From: a virus
Strand: one strand, 5' to 3'
Virus record (IMG/VR): IMGVR_UViG_3300037487_000802
Span: 1 to 35,746 of that record
Length of the DNA: 35,746 nucleotides
The number at the start of each line of letters is the position of its first letter. The stretch's first letter is position 1. Of this stretch, positions 21,224-28,098 are shown in pieces. A model generated the notes under the pieces. That model made no database searches. It saw nothing but the letters and a program-made list of their open reading frames with translations, and was not told the DNA's origin. A program made the position numbers and the translations under genes.

Positions 21224-21990
21224 CGGCATTCGAGCGATTGATAATAAGAAAGCGCAAGGCACTCATTGCCAGAAGTAAGATCATGTTCAAGGCAGCGATT
21301 AGAGATCAGTATATACAAGCGATAAAGATCATCGAAAACACTTCTATTGATCAGTTAACAGAAAGACTTACGGGGGCGATAAGTTCAGAACCGATTGAGA
21401 AGGCATTCACTCGAACCTATTCATCGGCTTCAGATATTGCGATGATGTGGCGAAAGAAATTATTACCACCTAAAAAAGACGTAACAGAAGAGATACAAGA
21501 AACAATCTTTGAGCGGTCACTGGCTAATTATGCACTCACAAAAGCAGGGGAGAGGATAGTTTTGATCAGTGCAACGACAGAAAGTTACATCATCAGTGCA
21601 ACTCAGAAAGCCGTCACTACAGGACTTGAAGAAGGCTTAGGGATAAGCGAGATAAAAGACTTGATCCTTAGCTCCGTGAATGATCAGTACAAGTCAATGA
21701 CAGACTCAAGAGCCGGGTTGATAGCACAAACAGAAATCATCACGGCATCAAATCAGGCAACGAGAGAATCAGCAGAATCAACAGGCTACGAATATGTAGG
21801 ATTTTGGTCAACATCGGGACTCAGTAACGTAAGGGACTCCCATCGTGAATGTGAACAATGGTCAATTGATAATGGAGGGGTAAAGCCGGGCGATACTTTT
21901 CCTAACGGATTAGAGTTCCCCGGTGACCCGAATGGGGATGCTGCGGAGGTCTGCAATTGCCACTGCTCCTATATGACGGAACTTGTATAA
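21220..21990 (+). CDS. Head morphogenesis protein, Mu gpF-like
   Basis: 256 residues. The C-terminal 100 carry the MuF domain: AGLIAQTEIITASNQATRESAE, GFWSTSG, NVRDSHRECEQ, FPNGLEFPGDPNGDAAEVCNCHCSY. The N-terminal 150 residues are helical. MuF-domain proteins are minor head proteins near the portal. Nothing in the sequence points to a toxin domain fusion, which some MuF proteins have. Confidence 0.88.
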   Translation: MTAFERLIIRKRKALIARSKIMFKAAIRDQYIQAIKIIENTSIDQLTERLTGAISSEPIEKAFTRTYSSASDIAMMWRKKLLPPKKDVTEEIQETIFERSLANYALTKAGERIVLISATTESYIISATQKAVTTGLEEGLGISEIKDLILSSVNDQYKSMTDSRAGLIAQTEIITASNQATRESAESTGYEYVGFWSTSGLSNVRDSHRECEQWSIDNGGVKPGDTFPNGLEFPGDPNGDAAEVCNCHCSYMTELV

Positions 21991-22043
21991 TATGTTGTAA
22001 AACATATCGGATTATTTTTTTATTTCAATTATTATTATATTTG
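21990..22043 (+). promoter_or_regulatory. Hairpin plus -7-like element before the protease gene
   Basis: ATATGTT (21990-21996) and AACATAT (22001-22007) form a 7-bp stem with loop GTAA, followed by ATTATTTTTTT, so it may end transcription. TATATTTG at 22036-22043 matches the -7 consensus, 18 bases before the protease ATG; no TTTG stands at the expected distance upstream. Together they suggest a separately controlled protease/capsid unit. Confidence 0.5.
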
Positions 22044-22061
22044 TACTAAAATTGCAACATA

Positions 22062-22751
22062 ATGAAACATAACCTTCAATTTAAGAGCTTCAAAATCGCC
22101 AATGTTCAGGAAGAATCCGGGACAATGACAATCGAAGGATGGGGAGCAGTGTTCGGAAATATTGACTCAACAAATGATGTGATCGTAAAGGGAGCATTTG
22201 CAAAGACATTAATGGAGCGAAAAGACCGTATAGCCTTTGCTTATCAGCATGATATTTGGAATCCAATTGGCAAAATACTTGATATTAAAGAGGATAATAC
22301 GGGACTTTATGTAAAAGTTATGCTCTCTGCTGCTGAAGAAGACATCCAATGCAAAGTTAAAGAGGGCATTTTAAAAGAAATGAGCATCGGTTACCGGGCG
22401 ATTAACTCAACATCGGGGGTTCAGGATGGGCAAGATGTGCAGTATCTTAATGAGATTATGCTCTATGAAGTTAGTTTAGTCACCATTGCCTCTAATCCGT
22501 TGGCTGTGATAACCCGGATGAAAGCCGAAGAGAAAGCAGACTTTATTGATACAGAGTTTGAAAGACTAATTGCCATTGAAAGAAATCAAGCGAAGAGATT
22601 TGATCTTATGAAATTGAAATCACAGGTCGAAGCATTAATAAATGAATCACAGGTCGAAACACTCAAAGAAGAAGAGCCGATAATTGAAACAGTTATCACT
22701 CCGATTGAAGAGCCGTTTACAAAATCAGATATTTTAAAATTATTATCTTAA
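22062..22751 (+). CDS. Prohead protease, HK97 family
   Basis: 229 residues. Typical blocks: TIEGWGAVFGNIDSTNDVIVKGAF, FAYQHDIWNPIG with catalytic His63, EMSIGYRAI with catalytic Ser108, and LYEVSLVTIASNPLAVIT. It digests the scaffold part of the capsid protein and itself during head maturation. The C-terminal 60 residues are helical and acidic, as usual. It stands directly before the major capsid gene. Confidence 0.93.
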   Translation: MKHNLQFKSFKIANVQEESGTMTIEGWGAVFGNIDSTNDVIVKGAFAKTLMERKDRIAFAYQHDIWNPIGKILDIKEDNTGLYVKVMLSAAEEDIQCKVKEGILKEMSIGYRAINSTSGVQDGQDVQYLNEIMLYEVSLVTIASNPLAVITRMKAEEKADFIDTEFERLIAIERNQAKRFDLMKLKSQVEALINESQVETLKEEEPIIETVITPIEEPFTKSDILKLLS

Positions 22752-22763
22752 AAATTAAAAGTA

Positions 22764-23975
22764 ATGGAAAAACAAGAATTAGAATCAGCTTTATCGGCTC
22801 ATGGAGATCAGATCAAAGCAACTCAGGCTGAACTACTCAACACGATTGAGAGTCAAAAATCTGAATTAATATTAGTTAAGTCCGGAACTGCAAAGATGCA
22901 AGAGCAGTTGGACGCATTGGCAACCGTTCAGGCGAAAGCTGAAAAAGAAGGCCAAAAATCCGAGATCATTTCTTTTACCAAAGATTTGCGTAAAAAGCTG
23001 AACGCGGAAATCGCTACTTTCAAAAAGTTTGCAGAAGATAGCACCTTTAAGGGTGAGATTAATTTGCTTGTTAAATCATTCTTGGAAAGTGACAACGCTA
23101 ACATCACCACTAACGCGCTTCTGCCAGGTGGGGAAATGGAAGCAGGGATCGGGAAGGCCCCGGATCGTATGCCTTTCTTGTTATCATTAGTTGAGACGGG
23201 AACAACCAACAAATACCAGATTAGCTGGGTTGAACGCAAAACGCGGACTGATAATTCGCTGTTGGTCGCTGAAGGAGTTGCGCCTGCCAATCCTGTTGTT
23301 TTAGGTTATGAAACCAAAACTTTGACCGTTAAGAACTTCGGGTCTTACATCAAAGTATCAAATGATTCTTTGGATGACATCGAGTGGATTCTTTCGGAAA
23401 TCAAAACTGAACTGGTCACTTTGATGATGCTGAAGATCGATGGTGATATTCTTGCCGGTACGATCGCACTGAACGGTTATGATGGTATCAAAACTTTGGC
23501 TACTGCCTTTGCAGTTCCAAACGCTTACAAGTTGAACGCTGGTGACATTGCCAACAATAAGGACGTTCTAAGGGCTGCCTTAACTCAACTCCAGGTTGCA
23601 AACTACAATGCATCGGCTATTATCATCAATCCGGTATCATCTATGGAAATGGACTTGGAACGTGACAAAGATGGGGCATATGTTTTAGCACCATTTACCA
23701 CCAATAGCGGCCAGGTCGTTGCAGGTTGTCCTGTTTATGTCAACAATGGTGTGACTTCTGACGAATTTGTAGTAGGTGACTTCAAGAAAGCGAAGTTTGT
23801 CTATCGCAAAGGTATGGATCTTAAAATATGGGATCAGAACGAGAGCGATGCAATTGCACAGCTAAAAACTGTTACCCTGTACATGAGGGCCACAATGCGA
23901 ATTAAGGCCCCTGATTACTTGGCATTTGTTAAAGGTACATTCACCGCTGGTAAGGCATTGTTAAACGTTGTTTAA
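22764..23975 (+). CDS. Major capsid protein, HK97 fold
   Basis: 403 residues. Residues 1-105 are a helical delta (scaffold) domain rich in Gln, Glu and Lys, expected to be removed by the protease. The shell part follows: NALLPGGEMEAGIG, MPFLLSLVETGTTNKYQISW, VKNFGSYIKVSNDSLDDI, and GYDGIKTLATAF near 228, then GQVVAGCPVYVNNGVTSDEFVVGDFKKAKFVYRKG. It makes the icosahedral head. The hairpin at 23982 lies directly after the gene. Confidence 0.93.
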   Translation: MEKQELESALSAHGDQIKATQAELLNTIESQKSELILVKSGTAKMQEQLDALATVQAKAEKEGQKSEIISFTKDLRKKLNAEIATFKKFAEDSTFKGEINLLVKSFLESDNANITTNALLPGGEMEAGIGKAPDRMPFLLSLVETGTTNKYQISWVERKTRTDNSLLVAEGVAPANPVVLGYETKTLTVKNFGSYIKVSNDSLDDIEWILSEIKTELVTLMMLKIDGDILAGTIALNGYDGIKTLATAFAVPNAYKLNAGDIANNKDVLRAALTQLQVANYNASAIIINPVSSMEMDLERDKDGAYVLAPFTTNSGQVVAGCPVYVNNGVTSDEFVVGDFKKAKFVYRKGMDLKIWDQNESDAIAQLKTVTLYMRATMRIKAPDYLAFVKGTFTAGKALLNVV

Positions 23976-23981
23976 TTAATC

Positions 23982-24002
23982 GGGAGGTTTCCGCCTCCCT
24001 TT
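23982..24002 (+). terminator. GGGAGG/CCTCCC hairpin after the capsid gene
   Basis: GGGAGG 23982-23987 and CCTCCC 23994-23999 with a 6-base loop, followed by TTT. It starts six bases after the capsid stop. A partial terminator here would let capsid protein be made in excess over later genes. The same stem core recurs at 24458. Confidence 0.65.
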
Positions 24003-24016
24003 AAATCTTTGAAAAT

Positions 24017-24439
24017 ATGAAAAAGTTAATTTTTATGTTTATTTGCTTGTTTGCCGGGTTGGCAGTTCAGGCGCAGGTAATTGATTCTTCTGTTGCTTTC
24101 CCAAAGGATAGCACGACTAATACTCAAACAAAGTATCTCACTATTGCTACTCCGGTAGCGATTAAAGGGGATTATTTGGCGAGTTACTTTATCATCCCTG
24201 TTAATAAATCAGGCACTGAAACCGTTAATACAATGCTTCAGGGGTCATATGATGGTACACGATGGGTTGATTTAGGCACTTCTTCGGATAGCGTTATCGT
24301 TAATACAGCCGGGGTAATTAAAGCGTTAGGTTACGAGATACCTAATACTATTTGGCGTTATTACAGAGTAAAATGCAATGGGTATAATACAGGAGTTACT
24401 ACTTTTACAGGTGGCTTTACACTGAAGAGAAAACAATAA
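24017..24439 (+). CDS. Secreted protein of unknown function between capsid and connector genes
   Basis: 140 residues with a textbook signal peptide: MKKL, a hydrophobic core (residues 4-16) and AVQAQ with cleavage probable after residue 19. The mature part is beta-rich (TKYLTIATPVAIKGDYLASYFIIPVNKSG, SYDGTRWVDLGTSSDS) and resembles small beta-sandwich domains. The gene is bracketed by two hairpins with the same GGGAGG/CCTCCC core and its own start is 41 bases after the capsid stop, so it may be a late-added gene. It could coat the host surface, block superinfection, or be a head decoration protein whose start only looks like a signal peptide. Confidence 0.75.
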   Translation: MKKLIFMFICLFAGLAVQAQVIDSSVAFPKDSTTNTQTKYLTIATPVAIKGDYLASYFIIPVNKSGTETVNTMLQGSYDGTRWVDLGTSSDSVIVNTAGVIKALGYEIPNTIWRYYRVKCNGYNTGVTTFTGGFTLKRKQ

Positions 24440-24481
24440 CCGTATATTGGTACACGGGGGAGGATCGTTACCTCCCTACGG
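24440..24481 (+). terminator. Two-part hairpin with GGGAGG/CCTCCC core
   Basis: Outer stem CCGTA (24440-24444) with TACGG (24477-24481) and inner stem GGGAGG (24458-24463) with CCTCCC (24471-24476), loop ATCGTTA. It begins directly after the stop of the secreted-protein gene. No long T-run follows, so it may be an attenuator or a mRNA-processing or stability element rather than a full terminator. Confidence 0.55.
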
Positions 24482-24499
24482 TTCATTAAATTTTAAACT

Positions 24500-24691
24500 A
24501 TGGGAACATTTAAGTTAAAATCTGATTTTATCGGGAAGCTAAAAGGTGATATAATTCATGTACCTGACTACCTTGATAACGACATGATACGCTATAACTA
24601 CGGTGTTAAGATTGACGAGGCAAAAGTTGAAGTTCCATCTGTCAATAAAGCTGTTGTTCCGGCTTATAAACCTAAAAAACAAAAGCGATGA
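24500..24691 (+). CDS. Small head protein, unknown
   Basis: 63 residues with a basic, Pro-rich end (VVPAYKPKKQKR). Small proteins with a KLKSDFIG...GDIIHVPD pattern often stand between capsid and connector genes. It overlaps the connector gene by four bases. The role is unknown; a decoration or joining protein is possible. Confidence 0.65.
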   Translation: MGTFKLKSDFIGKLKGDIIHVPDYLDNDMIRYNYGVKIDEAKVEVPSVNKAVVPAYKPKKQKR

Positions 24692-25212
24692 GCTTCGAAA
24701 TCCGCACTACTATAACGGGTAAAGAACCTGTTCAGCTGGTCGATATGAAGCTCTATCTTCGCACTGACTACACAACGGATGATAGTCTGATCATTGCGCT
24801 TATAACGGCTGCACGTGAACAGGCTGAAAAGTTTTGTAATCGCTCATTTGTCGCTCAGACCATCGAATATAATCGGGTAGTCACTGTATGGGATGCAGCT
24901 AATTACACAGTTATAACACTTCCTTATCCGTCACACTTGGCAATAACAGAGGTTAAAGTTAATGGGGATGTAATAACCACCTACACAAAGAAGGGATTAG
25001 ATCAGTTTACAATCACGATACCCGGTGTTGAGTTGATTGACGATTCAACAACTTGTGAAATTTATGTGAAATATACTACTCAGGATTATTGCCCTGATTT
25101 GGTTAAAATCGCAATCAAGAACATGGTGAAGGAAATGGCAGAAAACAGGAATGATAAAATGCTTCTGCCTAATCTTTACAATTATTTAGCAGCTTATAAA
25201 TTGTACGCATGA
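24688..25212 (+). CDS. Head-tail connector protein, HK97 gp6-like
   Basis: 174 residues. The N-terminal half, VQLVDMKLYLRTDYTTDDSLIIALITAAREQAEKFCNRSF, is the DNA-packaging/gp6 connector signature (first helix, TDDSLI, second helix). Beta strands follow, and a helical end. The protein forms the adaptor ring under the portal. Confidence 0.88.
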   Translation: MSFEIRTTITGKEPVQLVDMKLYLRTDYTTDDSLIIALITAAREQAEKFCNRSFVAQTIEYNRVVTVWDAANYTVITLPYPSHLAITEVKVNGDVITTYTKKGLDQFTITIPGVELIDDSTTCEIYVKYTTQDYCPDLVKIAIKNMVKEMAENRNDKMLLPNLYNYLAAYKLYA

Positions 25213-25664
25213 TTACAATAACTCTTGATCAGGTTTCCTTGGATCGGCTTAATAAGCAGATGGATGTACTTCGTGACGGTGGCAAAAAAGCTGCTTCGTG
25301 GTCTATCCGTAAGATTGGGGACAAGATCAAGAATGAAGCACAGATGAGATTAAGAGGTCAAAATCACATAATCACTTCACGACTTAGGAACTCGTTATTT
25401 GTAAAGACATCAACAAAGCCAGACTTTACCTTTAGTGACAATAAGGGGAATTCTTTTGTGTCTGATCTTAAGACGGTATCATTGGACAAAGGAGATATTG
25501 CAATCGGTACTAATGTTGAGTATGCTGAGTATGTCGAAATATTGGATAGTTATCTTGAATGGGCGATTAAAAATGTTGATGTATCTAGGTCAATTCATCA
25601 GGATATGCAACAGACGATGGAGAATGTAATGAAATTTGGAGCAGGAATAATACCGGAACAATGA
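25209..25664 (+). CDS. Tail component, HK97 gp10-like
   Basis: 151 residues with the gp10 pattern: a helical start (LDRLNKQMDVLRDGGKKAASWSIRKIGDKIKNEA), a basic loop RLRGQNHIITSRLRNSLFV, then IGTNVEYAEYVE (residues about 96-110), the conserved VxYAxYVE block. It stands between the connector and terminator proteins in the order usual for long flexible tails. Overlaps of four bases link it to both. Confidence 0.85.
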   Translation: MITITLDQVSLDRLNKQMDVLRDGGKKAASWSIRKIGDKIKNEAQMRLRGQNHIITSRLRNSLFVKTSTKPDFTFSDNKGNSFVSDLKTVSLDKGDIAIGTNVEYAEYVEILDSYLEWAIKNVDVSRSIHQDMQQTMENVMKFGAGIIPEQ

Positions 25665-26068
25665 AAGACATACGATCAATATTAATACCTGCTCTAACTA
25701 CTGCACTGACAACAGCGACAGGGCGAAAAGTTTATGATTCAATGCCTATTCAACTCTTCGGAACTGCAATTTATCCTTGTATTAATATCGCTGATGTGTT
25801 TGTTGAGGAGGACGGCTCAAAAAATTCATATCAATACCGGGCGAATATCTTAATTGAGGTAGTTCATAAAGGACTTCAAAGTCTTACTTCGCTTTACACC
25901 GATATGGATAATGTGCTATCAATAGTCAATAACGGTGTTCCATTCGCTTTAGCAAGTCCTTATAAGATAATGGATTGCACCTTGAACACAACAACAACAA
26001 CGAAAGCAACTACAGATAAGGTATTGGTAGACATTGGTATAATAAGATTAATATTCAGGATTCAATAA
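25661..26068 (+). CDS. Tail terminator / DUF3168-like protein
   Basis: 135 residues: a helical start (IRSILIPALTTALTTATGRKVYDSMP), then strands (PCINIADVFVEEDG, RANILIEVVHKG) and a helix, then VDIGIIRLIFRIQ. Length, fold pattern and place between gp10-like and tail-tube genes match tail terminators, which cap the tube and join it to the head. Confidence 0.75.
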   Translation: MKDIRSILIPALTTALTTATGRKVYDSMPIQLFGTAIYPCINIADVFVEEDGSKNSYQYRANILIEVVHKGLQSLTSLYTDMDNVLSIVNNGVPFALASPYKIMDCTLNTTTTTKATTDKVLVDIGIIRLIFRIQ

Positions 26069-26084
26069 ATTAAAATTAAAAGCT

Positions 26085-26513
26085 ATGACAAACATTGGCA
26101 CACTCGTACTCCTTAAAATCGGCACTATATTAGTAGTCGGTGAATCATCAACATCCTTTAAATCGGCTCAAAACATGATTGAGCTATCAAACAAGACTTC
26201 AGGCAATGATGCAGCCTTTGCTTCGGGAAGAATAACCCGGACAATGTCGGTTAGTTCTTTAGCTTCTACAGATCCATCGGCTTCAACTTATGGTTATAAG
26301 GCAGCACTTGACGCACAGGAAGCAGGGACTGAGATAGCTTTCACACTGACAGAATACACAACAGCAGTCGGGACTACTCCAGCAACGGGAGCAATCAAAC
26401 TTTCAGGAAACTGTCTTATCTCTAATGTATCGGTCGAATTTCCGGACAATGACAAGATGACTTTTAGTCTTGATCTTCAGGTAACGGGTCACGTAACAAC
26501 AGCGACAAACTAA
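26085..26513 (+). CDS. Major tail (tube) protein, short paralogue
   Basis: 142 residues. TFKSAQ-like block (STSFKSAQNMIELSNKTSGNDAAF), GRITRTMSVSSLASTDP, and the end SVEFPDNDKMTFSLDLQVTG are those of TP901-1-type tail-tube proteins. The same blocks occur in the next gene, so the two arose by tandem duplication. This copy has no inserted domain. Confidence 0.88.
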   Translation: MTNIGTLVLLKIGTILVVGESSTSFKSAQNMIELSNKTSGNDAAFASGRITRTMSVSSLASTDPSASTYGYKAALDAQEAGTEIAFTLTEYTTAVGTTPATGAIKLSGNCLISNVSVEFPDNDKMTFSLDLQVTGHVTTATN

Positions 26514-26514
26514 A

Positions 26515-27231
26515 ATGGCAACGAGTATAGGCACACTTGTCTTGTTGAAACTTGAGGCAAGGCAACGGGAAGTAATCACCCTCACGGGTACGGGGGGAAC
26601 TGCTAATGTTACTCTTGTCGGGGGTCTTACTAAGTTGGCTACATGGGCAACATCTCTAACGGTGACGGCTCAGAACTTTGTCACATCTCATGCGGTGGCT
26701 TATCTTGCCGTAGGTGTTCAGGTGACAGCTTATCAGGGTAAACTATACTTTGAAAGCGTATCTGTTGGAGTTGCAATAGTCGCTCCTGAGATTACAAATG
26801 TGACTACTAATCTCGCTGGTACTGTTGCGAATGCTATCGCCAATGCAACGAACATCACGATAATAGGAGAAACATCTACATCCTTTAAATCGGCTCAAAA
26901 CATCATTGAAACATCAAGCAAATCATCAGGTAACGATGCAGAGTTTAAAAGCGGACGCATAACCCGTACAATGAGCGTGAGTTCACTTGCTTCTACCGAT
27001 CCAACATCAACGGGATATGGCTTTGATCTTGCTTTAGCAGTTCAGGAACAGCAATCAGCTATTTCTTTTTTGCTAACGGAATATGCTTCAGGCACTCCGG
27101 TAACGGGAGCAATAAAGTTAAGCGGATCGGCTTTCGTATCTAATGTAAGTTGGGAAGTCCCTGATAACGATAAAATGACTTTCTCGCTTGATCTTCAGGT
27201 AAGCGGAGAGGTGGCAGTTGAAACAAATTAA
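26515..27231 (+). CDS. Major tail (tube) protein, long paralogue with inserted beta domain
   Basis: 238 residues. After a short start (SIGTLVLLKL, as in the copy before) an insert of about 100 residues (14-115) carries a beta-rich GTANVT...TSLTVTAQNF domain, then the tail-tube blocks resume (STSFKSAQNIIETSSKSSGNDA, GRITRTMSVSSLASTDP, PDNDKMTFSLDLQVSG). The insert is related to two segments of the tail-tip protein at 29673. It would probably project from the tube. Whether both paralogues enter one tube, or one is minor, cannot be told. Confidence 0.85.
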   Translation: MATSIGTLVLLKLEARQREVITLTGTGGTANVTLVGGLTKLATWATSLTVTAQNFVTSHAVAYLAVGVQVTAYQGKLYFESVSVGVAIVAPEITNVTTNLAGTVANAIANATNITIIGETSTSFKSAQNIIETSSKSSGNDAEFKSGRITRTMSVSSLASTDPTSTGYGFDLALAVQEQQSAISFLLTEYASGTPVTGAIKLSGSAFVSNVSWEVPDNDKMTFSLDLQVSGEVAVETN

Positions 27232-27260
27232 AATCCGTAATCATCATAGCTTAAAGTGCA

Positions 27261-27291
27261 ACAGACGGGTGTCAATGTGGGATCCGTCTGT
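27261..27291 (+). other. Intergenic hairpin after the tail-tube genes
   Basis: ACAGACGG (27261-27268) pairs with CCGTCTGT (27284-27291); TGCA at 27257 and 27294 can extend it past a 2-base bulge. A-rich rather than T-rich sequence follows, so an mRNA stability or attenuation element that limits expression of the tail chaperone relative to tube protein is more likely than a terminator. Confidence 0.5.
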
Positions 27292-27326
27292 ATTGCAAAT
27301 TAAAAACAAACTAAAAACGAAACGAC

Positions 27327-27725
27327 ATGAACAATTCAAAAGATTTTATCATCCTTAACCTTCCTTATCCTGCACGAATCTTAGGGGTTAATTTTCTCAA
27401 GCCTAGAAGAATAGGCTTTCTGTTTACTAATCTTTCAATCTTTCTTTTTCGTGAAAATGAAGGGTTATTGACTTCGGATGACTATAATGCTTGGGTTAAA
27501 GAACGTGGACAAGCTCAACTAGTGAGTGAAATGGTTTATGCAGCAGCACAAGCCTATTGCATGGAAGAGAAAGTAAAAGAGAACTTTACCCATGACTTAC
27601 TTAGGGTTGCTATTGCGACATCATGCGAAGCGGATCAAAAAAAGATTGTCGAAGCGTGGAAACACAGCCAGACCTTTGGGGCAAAGATTGAAAAAAAAAA
27701 GGTGAAAGTGACGCTGATCGAGTAA
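27327..27725 (+). CDS. Tail assembly chaperone, short form (gpG-like)
   Basis: 132 residues, the product of ordinary translation. It has a helical middle (EMVYAAAQAYCMEEKVKENFTHDLLRVAIATS) and a Lys-rich end. By place (after tail-tube, before tape measure) and by the slippery A-run near its end, it is the G part of a G/GT pair that coats the tape-measure protein during tail assembly. Confidence 0.85.
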   Translation: MNNSKDFIILNLPYPARILGVNFLKPRRIGFLFTNLSIFLFRENEGLLTSDDYNAWVKERGQAQLVSEMVYAAAQAYCMEEKVKENFTHDLLRVAIATSCEADQKKIVEAWKHSQTFGAKIEKKKVKVTLIE

Positions 27726-28027
27726 TCTACTCGGACGAGTACGGTTGGATAATCGGGGAGCTTGGAATATCAAAGCAGGAATATTGGGAGTTAACACCGG
27801 CAGAAACGTTTGCAAAAATTAAAGGTTATGTTTTTAATCGTGATATGGACGCAGCTAATTTCAGGGCATTGTTTACGCTTGGGTACAATCAATATGCAAA
27901 GCATCCTAAATCAGCGAATCAGTTATGGCCTCTTGGTATTGACGGATCAAATCAATCCTCAACAATGACAGCAGATGAAATGTATGCCCGCAACCGTGAT
28001 ATTATCGCTTCTATGGGGGAAAATTAA
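27692..28027 (+). CDS. Tail assembly chaperone T part, made by -1 frameshift
   Basis: This frame lies in -1 relative to the G frame. It opens only after a TGA at 27689-27691 and has no sensible start of its own until an ATG at 27845, in the middle of conserved-looking sequence. After slipping on A AAA AAG (27695-27701) the ribosome would read GESDADRVIYSDEYGWIIGELGISKQEYW and on to the stop at 28025-28027, giving a G-T fusion of about 233 residues (125 + 108). The motif LGISKQEYWELTPAETF is typical of T parts. It recruits tail-tube subunits to the tape measure. Confidence 0.85.
   Translation, partial: KKKGESDADRVIYSDEYGWIIGELGISKQEYWELTPAETFAKIKGYVFNRDMDAANFRALFTLGYNQYAKHPKSANQLWPLGIDGSNQSSTMTADEMYARNRDIIASMGEN
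27695..27701 (+). promoter_or_regulatory. Programmed -1 frameshift site A AAA AAG
   Basis: Inside a run of ten A (27691-27700) followed by GG, the G-frame codons AAA (27696-27698) and AAG (27699-27701), preceded by A at 27695, form the X XXY YYZ heptamer known from E. coli dnaX. I did not find a clear stem immediately downstream. Confidence 0.8.
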
Positions 28028-28050
28028 GGCACTTTAACGGTGCTTTTTTT
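28027..28050 (+). terminator. Short terminator after the tail chaperone
   Basis: GCAC (28029-28032) with GTGC (28040-28043) and seven T (28044-28050). The stem is short, with AAG/CTT possible beyond a bulged G. Partial termination is likely, as the next element TAATTTTG (28068-28075) fits a -7 promoter box 23 bases before the tape-measure ATG. Confidence 0.6.
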
Positions 28051-28067
28051 ATGTGAAAAATAATGTA

Positions 28068-28075
28068 TAATTTTG
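28068..28075 (+). promoter_or_regulatory. Possible promoter -7 element before the tape-measure gene
   Basis: TAATTTTG matches TAnnTTTG. There is T-rich sequence but no TTTG at the -33 distance. It stands directly after the terminator and 23 bases before the ATG, which supports its use. Confidence 0.45.
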
Positions 28076-28098
28076 AATAACAATTAATACTCCGCACA

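Noticed and set aside
27845-28027. Independent 60-residue gene starting at ATG 27845
   Set aside because: The frame and its coding character continue upstream to 27692, and the slippery heptamer explains translation as a G-T fusion.
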